Below are positions 6,803 to 13,335 of a DNA stretch of 13,364 nucleotides, in pieces (positions within the stretch are counted from its first letter, which is position 1; each line of letters begins with the position of its first letter). The notes beneath the pieces were generated by a model. The model was given only the letters and a program-made list of their open reading frames with translations. It ran no database searches and was not told the DNA's origin. The position numbers were made by a program, and so were the translations under genes. Source of the DNA: UBA1425 sp051881715 (GTDB taxonomy: Bacteria > Bacillota > Clostridia > Oscillospirales > Acutalibacteraceae); NCBI GenBank assembly GCA_051881715.1, contig JBJEQK010000074.1:1-13364 (forward strand), written 5' to 3'.

Positions 6803-6839
6803 CCGCACAAATTGCGGCACACGCCCCGATTGTGCGGGG
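6803..6839 (-). terminator. Inverted-repeat cluster after the GH2 gene, no U-tract
   Basis: Directly after the GH2 stop codon, CCGCACAA (6837-6830) can pair with TTGTGCGG (6810-6803) as an 8-bp stem. Alternatively the same bases form two consecutive 5-bp hairpins: CCCCG/CGGGG (6839-6835 with 6828-6824) and CCGCA/TGCGG (6817-6813 with 6807-6803). No T-run follows on the minus strand, so termination by this element is uncertain. A role in 3'-end protection is equally likely. Confidence 0.45.
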
Positions 6840-6840
6840 T

Positions 6841-9120
6841 TTAACTGCCCGGCTGTTTCTTTTTGATTCGGTTTAGTTTTTTGTTCAGCGCAAGGATGTT
6901 CTCCTTCGGCACTTTACCGCCGCCGAGCATCATGAACACCCGTTTCACCGGGAAGCCCTTGGCCATGCCCCACACCGTTTGGATGGACTGGGCGTTGAGC
7001 GGCATCCCCATGACGTCCATGCCCTTTTTCCCTTTCTTTTCCTTGGGCTTTTGCTCGCCGCCGGAAAGCGCTTTCTTCAGCATCGGCACCATGCCCAGCA
7101 GGACAAGCTTGCCGCGGAAGGTGGCGCAGATTTCGCCGATGGTGTCGTTGACGGACAAATACCCCGCCGGCGCTTCGATCTCGAACCAGTTGAGAACGGC
7201 GCCCTCCTCCTTCATGGCGTAGTCCGGGTTGAACGTGTCCGCCTTGCGCAGATTCGCCGTGTCGGTGAGGTCGCCCGCCTTGGCGGTGAGGGTGGTCTCG
7301 CCCACGTTTTTGACCTCAAAATAGAAGAACGGATAGTCCCCCTTTTGCTGTTTGCCGACGCTTTCCCCGTTGGCGAACAGCTCCACTTCGGGCTGGTTGG
7401 AGTAAACGGTCACCTTGGTTACATCCTCCACTCTGTCCACATACCGCTTCGAGCAGATGTGCAGCACAGGCTCCTGTGACCACCACGCCTTGTAGGCGTA
7501 GAAAGCGTCCTTTTTATACTGTCTGTCAAAGGTGACCAATCCCTTGTGGTTCATGCCGTTTTCGCCGCCCTCTGCCCGGGCGTCGGCGGCAAAGTCGAAC
7601 ATATTCCACAGGTGCGTTGCCCAAATATATTTTCTTGGTATGAATGTTTTGATGAGCTCCTCGTGGTAGTGCGCCTGATATTCCTCGGTATAGTCCCCCT
7701 GCTTGGGGTCGGAGGTGTGCCAGTTGAGCGCCTCACAGCCGTATTCACTGATGCCGATCGCCTTTTGCGGATACGCCTTATGGAACTTGTCCAGCCACTC
7801 GCCGTTCATCTCCGTGGTGCCGCCGTACCAGCCGAAGTAGTGGTTGTAGGAGACGATGTCGGGGATGTGGACGTATTCGCTGTGGATGTCGCACATGGTC
7901 AGCACCGCCATGGTGGTGACCCTCGTCTTGTCCAGCCGGTGCACCAGATCGTTAAGAATGCGGTGGTTTTGGAGCATGGATTCATCCTTGGCGCCGTTCA
8001 TGGTGATCTCGTTGGACAGACCCCACGCCACGATGCAGGGATGGTTATAGTTTTGCACGATCAGCTCTTTCATCTGCGAGACGGTGTTGTCCAGACCGTT
8101 CGGCATATGGCGGGAGATGTAGGGGATCTCCGCCCAAATCACGAGACCCCGTTCATCGCACAGGTCGTAGAACGCTTGGGCGTGCTGATAGTGTGCCAGA
8201 CGAATAGTATTCGCACCGACCTCGCAGATCAGGTCGATATCCTCTTTGTGGTGTTCGTATTGCAGGGCGTTGCCGATGTGCGGTCTGTCCTGATGGCGGC
8301 AAACGCCCCGCAGAGGGTATTCCTCGCCGTTGAGGATAAAGCCCCGTTCGGGATCCACGGAAAAGCTGCGGCAGCCGAAGCGGGTGGAAACCTTGTCCGC
8401 TTCCTCACCCTGTGCCAAAAGAACCGCTTCCGCACGGTAGAGGTAAGGGTCTTTGCGGCCATGCCACAGATGCACGTTTTCTATCGTAAAGGTCACTTCG
8501 GGATTCTTGCCCGCCACCGTTTCGCAAGCGATGATCGTTTCGCCGTCGAAGATGCGGAACTGTACCGTACCCTCGCAGAACGCCTGCACCGTCACATCCG
8601 CATTTTTGCCCTGCACCGCCGGGGTGACTTGGATGCCCGGCGTACCGCAGTAGTCCAGCTCGAAGTGGTTTTCGGGGACGGAAATCAGGGAAACATCCCG
8701 ATAGATGCCGCCGTAGAAGGTGAAGTCTGCCGTCTGGGGATATACCCGGTCGTTGGGGGCATTGTCCACGGAAACGACCAAAAGGTTTTCTGCCCGCACG
8801 GACGGAATACGCATACGGAATGTCGAGTAGCCGCCGTCGTGGCTACCGAGGCACTCACCGTTCCAGTACACTGTGCAGGAGGAATTGACGCCGTCAAATT
8901 GCAGATAGTGTACCGTGCCCTGCGAAAACAGCGCGTCGTCCAAGGACTTTGCAAACCAGCACTGCCCTCTGTAGTAGTCGTTGCCGCCGTCCTGACCGTC
9001 CTCGCCGTTCCATGTGTACGGCAGGTCAAGCTGCTGCCATTCCGCAGGCAGAGCCGCCGGCAGGCTTGCGTTTTTAGAGAACCGCCAGTCCTTGTTGAGA
9101 AGTTGAACACATCTTGACAT
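6841..9120 (-). CDS. Glycoside hydrolase family 2 (beta-galactosidase/beta-glucuronidase type)
   Basis: Retaining exo-glycosidase, 759 residues from the chosen start, with no signal peptide. A sugar-binding jelly-roll domain (about 1-150) leads to an Ig-like domain (about 160-255) and a TIM barrel (about 260-550). The barrel holds the acid/base E371 in AWGLSNEI and the nucleophile E459 in GISEYGCE. NHKG at 524-527 fits the NxKG motif seen in glucuronidases but also in many related enzymes, so the substrate stays open. A DUF4982-like beta domain (about 555-630) follows, then an odd basic segment (KPKEKKGKKG, 691-700) and a helical tail. The start at 9120 (MSRCVQ) is chosen because GGGGGAAAG precedes it and the upstream in-frame ATG at 9150 lies inside the promoter -10 box. 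Confidence 0.9.
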   Translation of the reverse strand: MSRCVQLLNKDWRFSKNASLPAALPAEWQQLDLPYTWNGEDGQDGGNDYYRGQCWFAKSLDDALFSQGTVHYLQFDGVNSSCTVYWNGECLGSHDGGYSTFRMRIPSVRAENLLVVSVDNAPNDRVYPQTADFTFYGGIYRDVSLISVPENHFELDYCGTPGIQVTPAVQGKNADVTVQAFCEGTVQFRIFDGETIIACETVAGKNPEVTFTIENVHLWHGRKDPYLYRAEAVLLAQGEEADKVSTRFGCRSFSVDPERGFILNGEEYPLRGVCRHQDRPHIGNALQYEHHKEDIDLICEVGANTIRLAHYQHAQAFYDLCDERGLVIWAEIPYISRHMPNGLDNTVSQMKELIVQNYNHPCIVAWGLSNEITMNGAKDESMLQNHRILNDLVHRLDKTRVTTMAVLTMCDIHSEYVHIPDIVSYNHYFGWYGGTTEMNGEWLDKFHKAYPQKAIGISEYGCEALNWHTSDPKQGDYTEEYQAHYHEELIKTFIPRKYIWATHLWNMFDFAADARAEGGENGMNHKGLVTFDRQYKKDAFYAYKAWWSQEPVLHICSKRYVDRVEDVTKVTVYSNQPEVELFANGESVGKQQKGDYPFFYFEVKNVGETTLTAKAGDLTDTANLRKADTFNPDYAMKEEGAVLNWFEIEAPAGYLSVNDTIGEICATFRGKLVLLGMVPMLKKALSGGEQKPKEKKGKKGMDVMGMPLNAQSIQTVWGMAKGFPVKRVFMMLGGGKVPKENILALNKKLNRIKKKQPGS

Positions 9121-9148
9121 TTTCTTTCCCCCGTTCCGTTTTTTTGAC

Positions 9149-9177
9149 ATTGTACCATTTTTTTGCAAAGGGTTCAA
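9149..9177 (-). promoter_or_regulatory. Promoter of the GH2 gene
   Basis: Minus-strand TTGAAC (9177-9172) and TACAAT (9154-9149) are spaced exactly 17 bp, with a TGg extension. It begins about 9 bases beyond the T-tract of the preceding terminator, so the GH2 gene is transcribed independently of the operon upstream. The predicted start near 9142 leaves a leader of about 21 bases and excludes the longer N-termini. Confidence 0.8.
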
Positions 9178-9185
9178 GCGTTCAC

Positions 9186-9225
9186 AAAAAAGAAAGATCG
9201 GGAACGGTGCGGAGCCGTCCCCGAT
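9186..9225 (-). terminator. Intrinsic terminator of the yhhN-type/hlyIII-type/beta-helix operon
   Basis: On the minus strand, ATCGGGGACGG (9225-9215) pairs with CCGTTCCCGAT (9207-9197) as 11 bp with one G-U, around a 7-base loop. A CTTTCTTTTTT tract follows. It lies 21 bases after the beta-helix gene stop and is a textbook factor-independent terminator. Confidence 0.92.
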
Positions 9226-9246
9226 GCACAAAGTGTTATGCGGTTG

Positions 9247-10377
9247 TCAAAGGCGGATAAACGCCGTTTCCAAAAGCCCGACCAAACGCAGAGCAAGGCG
9301 CAAAATCAACGGAATGCTCTGCGTATAGGAAAGATAGACGGCGTTTGCGCCGGTGGTGTCCTTTACGGTCGGGTTCGAGATAACGCCCGTTCCGCTGCTG
9401 CCGCCGGTCAGGAGCATATAGTTGTCCTTTTCATTCGGCAAATCTGCAGTGAAATTTGTCACGATGGAGTTGAATTGTTTGTCTGCACGAAAGGCGATGT
9501 GCGTATCTCCGTCCGAGGAATACCAATAGCAGAAGCAGTCGTGGAAGATACTGGTGCGGTTGGTGGTCGTGCGGAAGGCCGTGCCGAACTGGTCGCTGTA
9601 GCAGAAGTCAAACCAGTTTGTGCCGCCTTCGTCTAAAAAGCCGCAGCTGTTTACATAGTCGGTATAGTCGGAATAGTACAGCGGATGGATGTTTTGCAGG
9701 TGATTGCCGGAGCTTTTCAGCTGAACGCCCGTATAGACGAAGCCGATGCGGATATTGGTAAAGGTGTTGTCGTACCCTTCGATGAGCAGACCGATGCTGT
9801 CGGTGGAGCCGGTGCCGATGATGTTCAGAGAGCTGATGTCCGTATCGGAAGAGCCGCCGTTTGCGCCGCGCAGGATGTGCAGACCCACCACCGTGTGCTT
9901 GATGGACACATTGCGCACCATCGTCTCTCTGCCGCCGTCTATGGAGATGCCGTCCGCAACGCCGCTGCCGTCAACGATACCGCCCTCGAAAGAGTAGTTG
10001 CTGCCGTTGGTGTGGGTGTCGTTGGCGGGATAGGTTGCGCCCAGACGCACCACGGCCTGTCCCGGTTCCCAGTCGCCTGCCGCTTTCAGAACGGCAAAGT
10101 CTGCCAGCTTCAAGGAGACGCTTCGTCTCGGGTCAGCAGGTGTGCACAGGGGTTTGGACAAAAGGTATTCCCCGTCGGCAAAGAACAGTGTGCGATTCGG
10201 GTTGTCCTCGATGAGCTGTTGCAGTGCGTCGGCAACGTCCTTGCCCGTATTCGGCGCAACGAAGTCCGCTACGGTCAAATATCCCGTGTCCTCGGCGAAC
10301 GTGTCGATTGCGAGTGCAGACAGCATCCATACCGCCGCCAGCAACATCGCTGTCATTTTTTTCAGAGTGGTTTTCAT
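9247..10377 (-). CDS. Secreted right-handed beta-helix (pectate lyase-like) protein
   Basis: A 376-residue exported protein. The N-terminus KTTLKKMTAMLLAAVWMLSA has a basic start and hydrophobic core, with likely cleavage after A23 or A28. The mature part starts with TVADFVAPNTGKDVADALQQLIED (35-58), the segment that opens pectate-lyase superfamily folds. Short repeating rungs follow (GGIVDGSGVADGISIDGG, VRNVSIKHTVVGLHIL, ISSLNIIGTG, FTNIRIGFVYTGVQL), typical of a solenoid. The catalytic activity is unknown: lyase, hydrolase, or a non-enzymatic sugar-binding or adhesive role are all possible. Residues 354-376 (SIPLILRLALRLVGLLETAF...) form an unexpected hydrophobic, Arg-spaced amphipathic tail. 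The start has AGGAGG 8 bases upstream, and the gene follows the hemolysin III-type gene after only 18 bases, so it is co-transcribed. Confidence 0.8.
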   Translation of the reverse strand: MKTTLKKMTAMLLAAVWMLSALAIDTFAEDTGYLTVADFVAPNTGKDVADALQQLIEDNPNRTLFFADGEYLLSKPLCTPADPRRSVSLKLADFAVLKAAGDWEPGQAVVRLGATYPANDTHTNGSNYSFEGGIVDGSGVADGISIDGGRETMVRNVSIKHTVVGLHILRGANGGSSDTDISSLNIIGTGSTDSIGLLIEGYDNTFTNIRIGFVYTGVQLKSSGNHLQNIHPLYYSDYTDYVNSCGFLDEGGTNWFDFCYSDQFGTAFRTTTNRTSIFHDCFCYWYSSDGDTHIAFRADKQFNSIVTNFTADLPNEKDNYMLLTGGSSGTGVISNPTVKDTTGANAVYLSYTQSIPLILRLALRLVGLLETAFIRL

Positions 10378-10395
10378 CCATATGTCCTCCTTTTT

Positions 10396-11067
10396 TTATA
10401 AAATTGTATCGTAGTACCGATACGTCCCCAGAAAAATGATCCAGTTTCCCGCCAGAACGAACAGATGAAACAGGGCGTGGAAATAGCGAACTTTTTTGCC
10501 CACGAAGTAGATTGCCGCCCCGACGGTGATGCAGATGCCGCCGAGCAGTACGGCGTGCAGGAAGTCTTTGTCGGCTTCGCCGCCGGCATACACTGCACGC
10601 ATCCCGAAAACGGCGATCCAGCCCAGCAGGACATATGTGAAGATTTGCAGTACGCTGAAACGCTTCAAGTCCATGAATGTGAGCAAAATGCCTGCCGCCG
10701 ACAGCACCCAGATCAGCACGATCATCCAAACGGAAAGCTTCGGCGCCTTGCCGTACACGTGCGCCAGAAAAAACGCCGTCACGGTGCCGGAGATCATGAT
10801 GTAGATGTTGGCGTGATCCAACGCCCGTGCCACCTGCTTTTTGAAGCCGGGCTTCAGACCGTGGTACACGGCCGAGCCCAGGAAGACCAGCAGGGTAGAG
10901 AGCAGATAAATCACGGTGGAAAAGCTTTGTATGCCGCTTGCTCTCCCGCTCTGCAACCGCAGGAGAAAAAAGGCGCCGACAAGATACATCGGCACACCGA
11001 TAGCGTGGGTGATGCTGTTGACCCTGTCCTCGGCAGGGGAGTAGTCGGGCAGAGGAATATTCTTCAA
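10396..11067 (-). CDS. Hemolysin III / PAQR-family integral membrane protein
   Basis: A 223-residue seven-helix membrane protein. Family motifs are intact: NSITHAIG near the N-terminus (17-24), S65-A-V-Y-H69 (SxxxH), D84-H85 in LDHANIYIMISGT, and H197-A-L-F-H201 (HxxxH) in the last helix. These residues match the zinc site of the CREST superfamily (alkaline ceramidases, PAQR receptors), members of which hydrolyse amide or ester bonds in lipids. The haemolysin name is historical, and the in vivo role in most bacteria is unproven. The apparent start is TTG at 11067. Its only purine-rich candidate, GGAAAGGA, is about 19 bases upstream, so initiation is odd. It sits 34 bases after the lysoplasmalogenase gene and 18 before the beta-helix gene, implying one operon. 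Confidence 0.9.
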   Translation of the reverse strand: MKNIPLPDYSPAEDRVNSITHAIGVPMYLVGAFFLLRLQSGRASGIQSFSTVIYLLSTLLVFLGSAVYHGLKPGFKKQVARALDHANIYIMISGTVTAFFLAHVYGKAPKLSVWMIVLIWVLSAAGILLTFMDLKRFSVLQIFTYVLLGWIAVFGMRAVYAGGEADKDFLHAVLLGGICITVGAAIYFVGKKVRYFHALFHLFVLAGNWIIFLGTYRYYDTIL

Positions 11068-11101
11068 ATTAAAAATCGAAATCGCATCCTTTCCATTTCG
11101 C

Positions 11102-11764
11102 TTACCGCGGGAGCATCAGCATACCCTGCGTGATCAGCAGTTCCCCCAAAACGTAGGTGAGCATGACCGTGAAGTGCCTGCGGAACACGAGGTTTTTGTT
11201 TTTGTGGTAGCGGACAAGGAACAGGGTGCAGTCGGAGACGAAGAACAGCACCGCACCTGCATATGCCACAGCGGCGCCCCACGACCGATCGCACAGCAGC
11301 TGCATGAGGGCAAAGACATTCATCGTACTGTTGCACAGCAGATACACGTACATCGGCACGAGCATCATTTTCGGCGTGGACGGCGTCAGGGAACGGATGA
11401 TCCATGCCGAGATGCCGTAGTACAACAGCGCCGCCGGGATCACCGCCGCCCAAAGGATGTGGTGAAAATTCACCTGCCGTGCGTACACGGCGATAAACAA
11501 AAAGTGCGTGAACATAAAACTGATGCCGCCAAGGACAAACCACTTGTTGCCGTTCGGCATCAGCAGGATGTCGCCCAGCCAGCTGGTCGCCAGCGCTGCG
11601 ACCAGCAGTGCGGAGGGCGCATCGGCGGCGAACAGGTAGTACAGGAGGAGAAACAACAGTAAAAACGGCTTTGTCCGCCTGCGTTTTTTGCTGTCGTCCC
11701 AAAAGGAATCCCACAGATGCCACACTGTCGCCACAGCAAGCAGAATCAAAAACAAGTACTGCAT
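11102..11764 (-). CDS. YhhN/TMEM86-family protein, putative lysoplasmalogenase
   Basis: A 220-residue polytopic membrane protein of about eight hydrophobic helices. Family landmarks are present: TKPFLLL (31-37), SWLGDILLM (61-69), GGISFMFTHFLFI (79-91) and AGAVLFFVSDCTLF (169-182), with the conserved D65, H87 and D178. Characterised members cleave the vinyl-ether bond of lysoplasmalogens, releasing a fatty aldehyde. Many anaerobic Clostridia make plasmalogens, so the activity suits the likely host. The start ATG at 11764 has a purine-rich GGGGGAGAAGGA directly upstream. It is first in the operon and divergent from the TetR gene. Confidence 0.88.
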   Translation of the reverse strand: MQYLFLILLAVATVWHLWDSFWDDSKKRRRTKPFLLLFLLLYYLFAADAPSALLVAALATSWLGDILLMPNGNKWFVLGGISFMFTHFLFIAVYARQVNFHHILWAAVIPAALLYYGISAWIIRSLTPSTPKMMLVPMYVYLLCNSTMNVFALMQLLCDRSWGAAVAYAGAVLFFVSDCTLFLVRYHKNKNLVFRRHFTVMLTYVLGELLITQGMLMLPR

Positions 11765-11787
11765 TCCTTCTCCCCCTTCTTTTTAAT

Positions 11788-11816
11788 ATTCTAATGGAAG
11801 GAATACTGCAAGTCAA
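11788..11816 (-). promoter_or_regulatory. Promoter of the yhhN-type/hlyIII-type/beta-helix operon
   Basis: Minus-strand TTGACT (11816-11811) and TAGAAT (11793-11788) are separated by exactly 17 bp. This is the only promoter in the window without a TGn extension. Its -35 lies 44 bases from the -35 of the divergent TetR promoter, leaving room for a shared operator. Confidence 0.8.
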
Positions 11817-11838
11817 GAAAATTTTGTCACCGCCACAG

Positions 11839-11854
11839 TGTACAATTTCGGACA
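11839..11854. promoter_or_regulatory. Candidate TetR operator between divergent promoters
   Basis: TGTACAATTTCGGACA is an imperfect palindrome (5 of 8 pairs; TGTnC and GnACA-type arms), roughly midway between the two -35 boxes. TetR-family repressors usually bind such dyads in the shared intergenic region. The symmetry is weak and other sites here are possible. Confidence 0.3.
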
Positions 11855-11859
11855 AAGTG

Positions 11860-11888
11860 TTGATTTTTGAACAGGCGTGTGCTATACT
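11860..11888 (+). promoter_or_regulatory. Promoter of the TetR-family gene
   Basis: TTGATT (11860-11865) and TATACT (11883-11888) are spaced exactly 17 bp, with a TGc extension before the -10. Transcription would start near 11895, about 20 bases before the ATG, just upstream of GAGGTG. Confidence 0.82.
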
Positions 11889-11914
11889 TACGGCGGAAAT
11901 GAGGTGCGTATGCA

Positions 11915-12475
11915 ATGGCAAATGTTCGCAATGACCGTCGGGTCAGCTACACAAAAATGGTGCTGAAAAATGCGCTGATCGAGCTGATGCAGGAGAAGCA
12001 CATCGGCAAGATCACCATCAAGGAGATCTGCGAGCGGGCGGATATCAATCGAGGCACTTTTTACACCCACTACACCGACCAGTTTGACCTGCAAAACCAG
12101 ATTTTTGAGGATCTGCTCTCGAGGATCAGTACCTATATGGACCAAACGCCCTACGCCTCCGGCACCCCGGAATCCATGACGATGCTGACGTGTATTTTCC
12201 GCTTCACCTATGAAAACCGTCAGCTGGTCAAGCTGGTGTTCAGCGACCACAGCACCATCCATTTGCAGGACGAGATCCTGCGATTCCTTTCGGGAAAAAA
12301 GATCCTTCGCAATTTTCCCGTCCGCAAGGAGATGGAGGGCTACCTCTACCGCTACATCGCCTACGGTTGTGTGGGCATCGTGCGCGAATGGCTCGAAACG
12401 GGCACCGACTCCCCCGAGACCATTGCCGAGCTTGTTATGCAGCTGACCGAAAAGGGCGTTTCCGCCTTTGCCTAA
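11915..12475 (+). CDS. TetR/AcrR-family transcriptional regulator
   Basis: A 186-residue helical regulator. Residues 33-56 (ITIKEICERADINRGTFYTHYTD) are the diagnostic TetR helix-turn-helix. The remainder is an effector and dimerisation domain whose AYGCVGIVREWLETG stretch (149-163) matches the TetR_C_7/8-type group of Firmicutes. The ATG at 11915 is preceded by GAGGTG 8 bases upstream; a nearby ATG at 11910 is out of frame. It is transcribed away from the yhhN-type operon, the usual arrangement for a TetR repressor of its neighbour and of itself. The ligand is unknown; lipid or fatty-aldehyde-like ligands would suit the neighbouring genes (inference). It ends at a bidirectional terminator. 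Confidence 0.92.
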   Translation: MANVRNDRRVSYTKMVLKNALIELMQEKHIGKITIKEICERADINRGTFYTHYTDQFDLQNQIFEDLLSRISTYMDQTPYASGTPESMTMLTCIFRFTYENRQLVKLVFSDHSTIHLQDEILRFLSGKKILRNFPVRKEMEGYLYRYIAYGCVGIVREWLETGTDSPETIAELVMQLTEKGVSAFA

Positions 12476-12482
12476 AAAAATT

Positions 12483-12525
12483 AACTCCCTTGCCGAGGAC
12501 AGTTTTCCTGCCCGGCAAGGGAGTT
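12483..12525. terminator. Bidirectional terminator between convergent genes
   Basis: AACTCCCTTGCCG (12483-12495) and CGGCAAGGGAGTT (12513-12525) form a perfect 13-bp stem with a 17-base loop. T-runs follow on the plus strand (from 12524), and an AATTTTTTT run follows on the minus strand (from 12482 downward). It starts 8 bases after the TetR stop and lies immediately beyond the stop of the convergent membrane protein gene, so it can end both transcripts. Confidence 0.95.
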
Positions 12526-12528
12526 TTT

Positions 12529-13200
12529 TTATGAATTGTCGGTTTGCTTTGCGCCGAGGAGACGGTTCAGCGGTGCGCGCAGATACCGGCTGAACAGCTT
12601 CACGGTCGTGCCCGTGAGCAGTGCGGCGATGACTGTGCCCTCCCGGATGCCCACGATCTTTCCGTGGAAGAAGAGCAGAGACAGTACCAGCGACGCCAGT
12701 ACGCAGGAGATGTCAAAGAAGATTTTCACGTTGCCGAATTCCTTGTGTGTCGTGTCGGAGATGGCCTTTACAAAGGCTTCGCCGGAATTCATAATGACGT
12801 TTGCAATTACCGCCAGTGCGATGCCGAAGCCGAGCACTGCCGTGCCGAGGACGACCATCACCAGCCGAACGGGATAGTGGTTCACCGGGATAAACCGTAC
12901 CAGCCACATTCCGAAGTCCGTGAACCAACCGAACAGAAAGGACAGCGGCACCTGCAAAAGCTGGATGGGCTGAAATTTTTTGCGCAGTATGAGGATCTGC
13001 CCGAGAATCAGCAGACAGTTCCACAGGATCAGCCATGTACCAATGGAGACGGCGTCGAAGCGGGCGTTCAGCACATTGGCGACCGAGGAGATCGGCGAAA
13101 TGCCCAGCTCACCCCGTTTGGTGAGCGCTACACCCATCGCCGAGAAAAACAGTCCGAAAATAAACAGAATATATCGTTTGGCAGTTTCGGTTTTGCTCAT
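12529..13200 (-). CDS. YczE-type (YczE/YyaS/YitT, DUF6198-like) membrane protein
   Basis: A 223-residue polytopic membrane protein with about five or six hydrophobic spans. Landmarks recognised from this family are GELGISPISSVANVL (30-44), GTWLILWNCLLILGQILIL (54-72), a KKFQPIQLLQVPLSFLFG block (74-91) and NSGEAFVKAIS near 138-148, with GIREGTVIAALLTG (184-197) near the C-terminus. The biochemical role of the family is not established. The start ATG at 13200 has AAGGA 6 bases upstream. It is a single-gene unit with its own promoter and converges on the TetR gene. Confidence 0.85.
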   Translation of the reverse strand: MSKTETAKRYILFIFGLFFSAMGVALTKRGELGISPISSVANVLNARFDAVSIGTWLILWNCLLILGQILILRKKFQPIQLLQVPLSFLFGWFTDFGMWLVRFIPVNHYPVRLVMVVLGTAVLGFGIALAVIANVIMNSGEAFVKAISDTTHKEFGNVKIFFDISCVLASLVLSLLFFHGKIVGIREGTVIAALLTGTTVKLFSRYLRAPLNRLLGAKQTDNS

Positions 13201-13259
13201 GCATCCTTGCCCCTTTCACAGCCGCATATAAAACATGGCGCTGTACCTTTCCTGCGCAA

Positions 13260-13288
13260 ATTATACCACATCTCCATCCCGTAAACAA
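13260..13288 (-). promoter_or_regulatory. Promoter of the YczE-type gene
   Basis: Minus-strand TTGTTT (13288-13283) and a consensus TATAAT (13265-13260) are separated by exactly 17 bp, with a TGg extension. The predicted leader is about 52 bases and shows no obvious structured element. Confidence 0.8.
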
Positions 13289-13312
13289 CCCAGAAATCTG
13301 TAAAAAATGCCC

Positions 13313-13335
13313 TCATCACGGAAAGTTGGGGGATA
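13313..13335 (-). repeat. 23-bp dispersed repeat, copy 2
   Basis: This is the exact reverse complement of bases 26-48, lying 25 bases upstream of the YczE-type promoter and about 29 bases from the window end. On the plus strand it begins TCATCACGGAAAG and ends TTGGGGGATA. Flanking bases on both sides differ from copy 1. No ORF covers it. Confidence 0.8.

Noticed and set aside
7546..9117. A 523-codon open frame on the plus strand opposite the GH2 gene
   Set aside because: Same reasoning: fully antisense to a gene with intact catalytic motifs, a Val/Asp/His-rich product without family features, and no promoter or binding site.
9118..9231. N-terminal extension of the GH2 protein by 37 residues
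   Set aside because: The extension would overlap the terminator, the -35 and the -10 of the GH2 promoter, and its starts lack a ribosome binding site.
12544..13284. A 246-codon open frame opposite the YczE-type gene
   Set aside because: The product is very rich in Q, E, D and H, as expected from reading hydrophobic membrane-protein codons backwards; there are no translation signals.
26..13335. The whole window as a transposon bounded by 23-bp inverted repeats
   Set aside because: There is no transposase or integrase inside, and the interval contains rpsO and pnp, which are normally fixed chromosomal genes.
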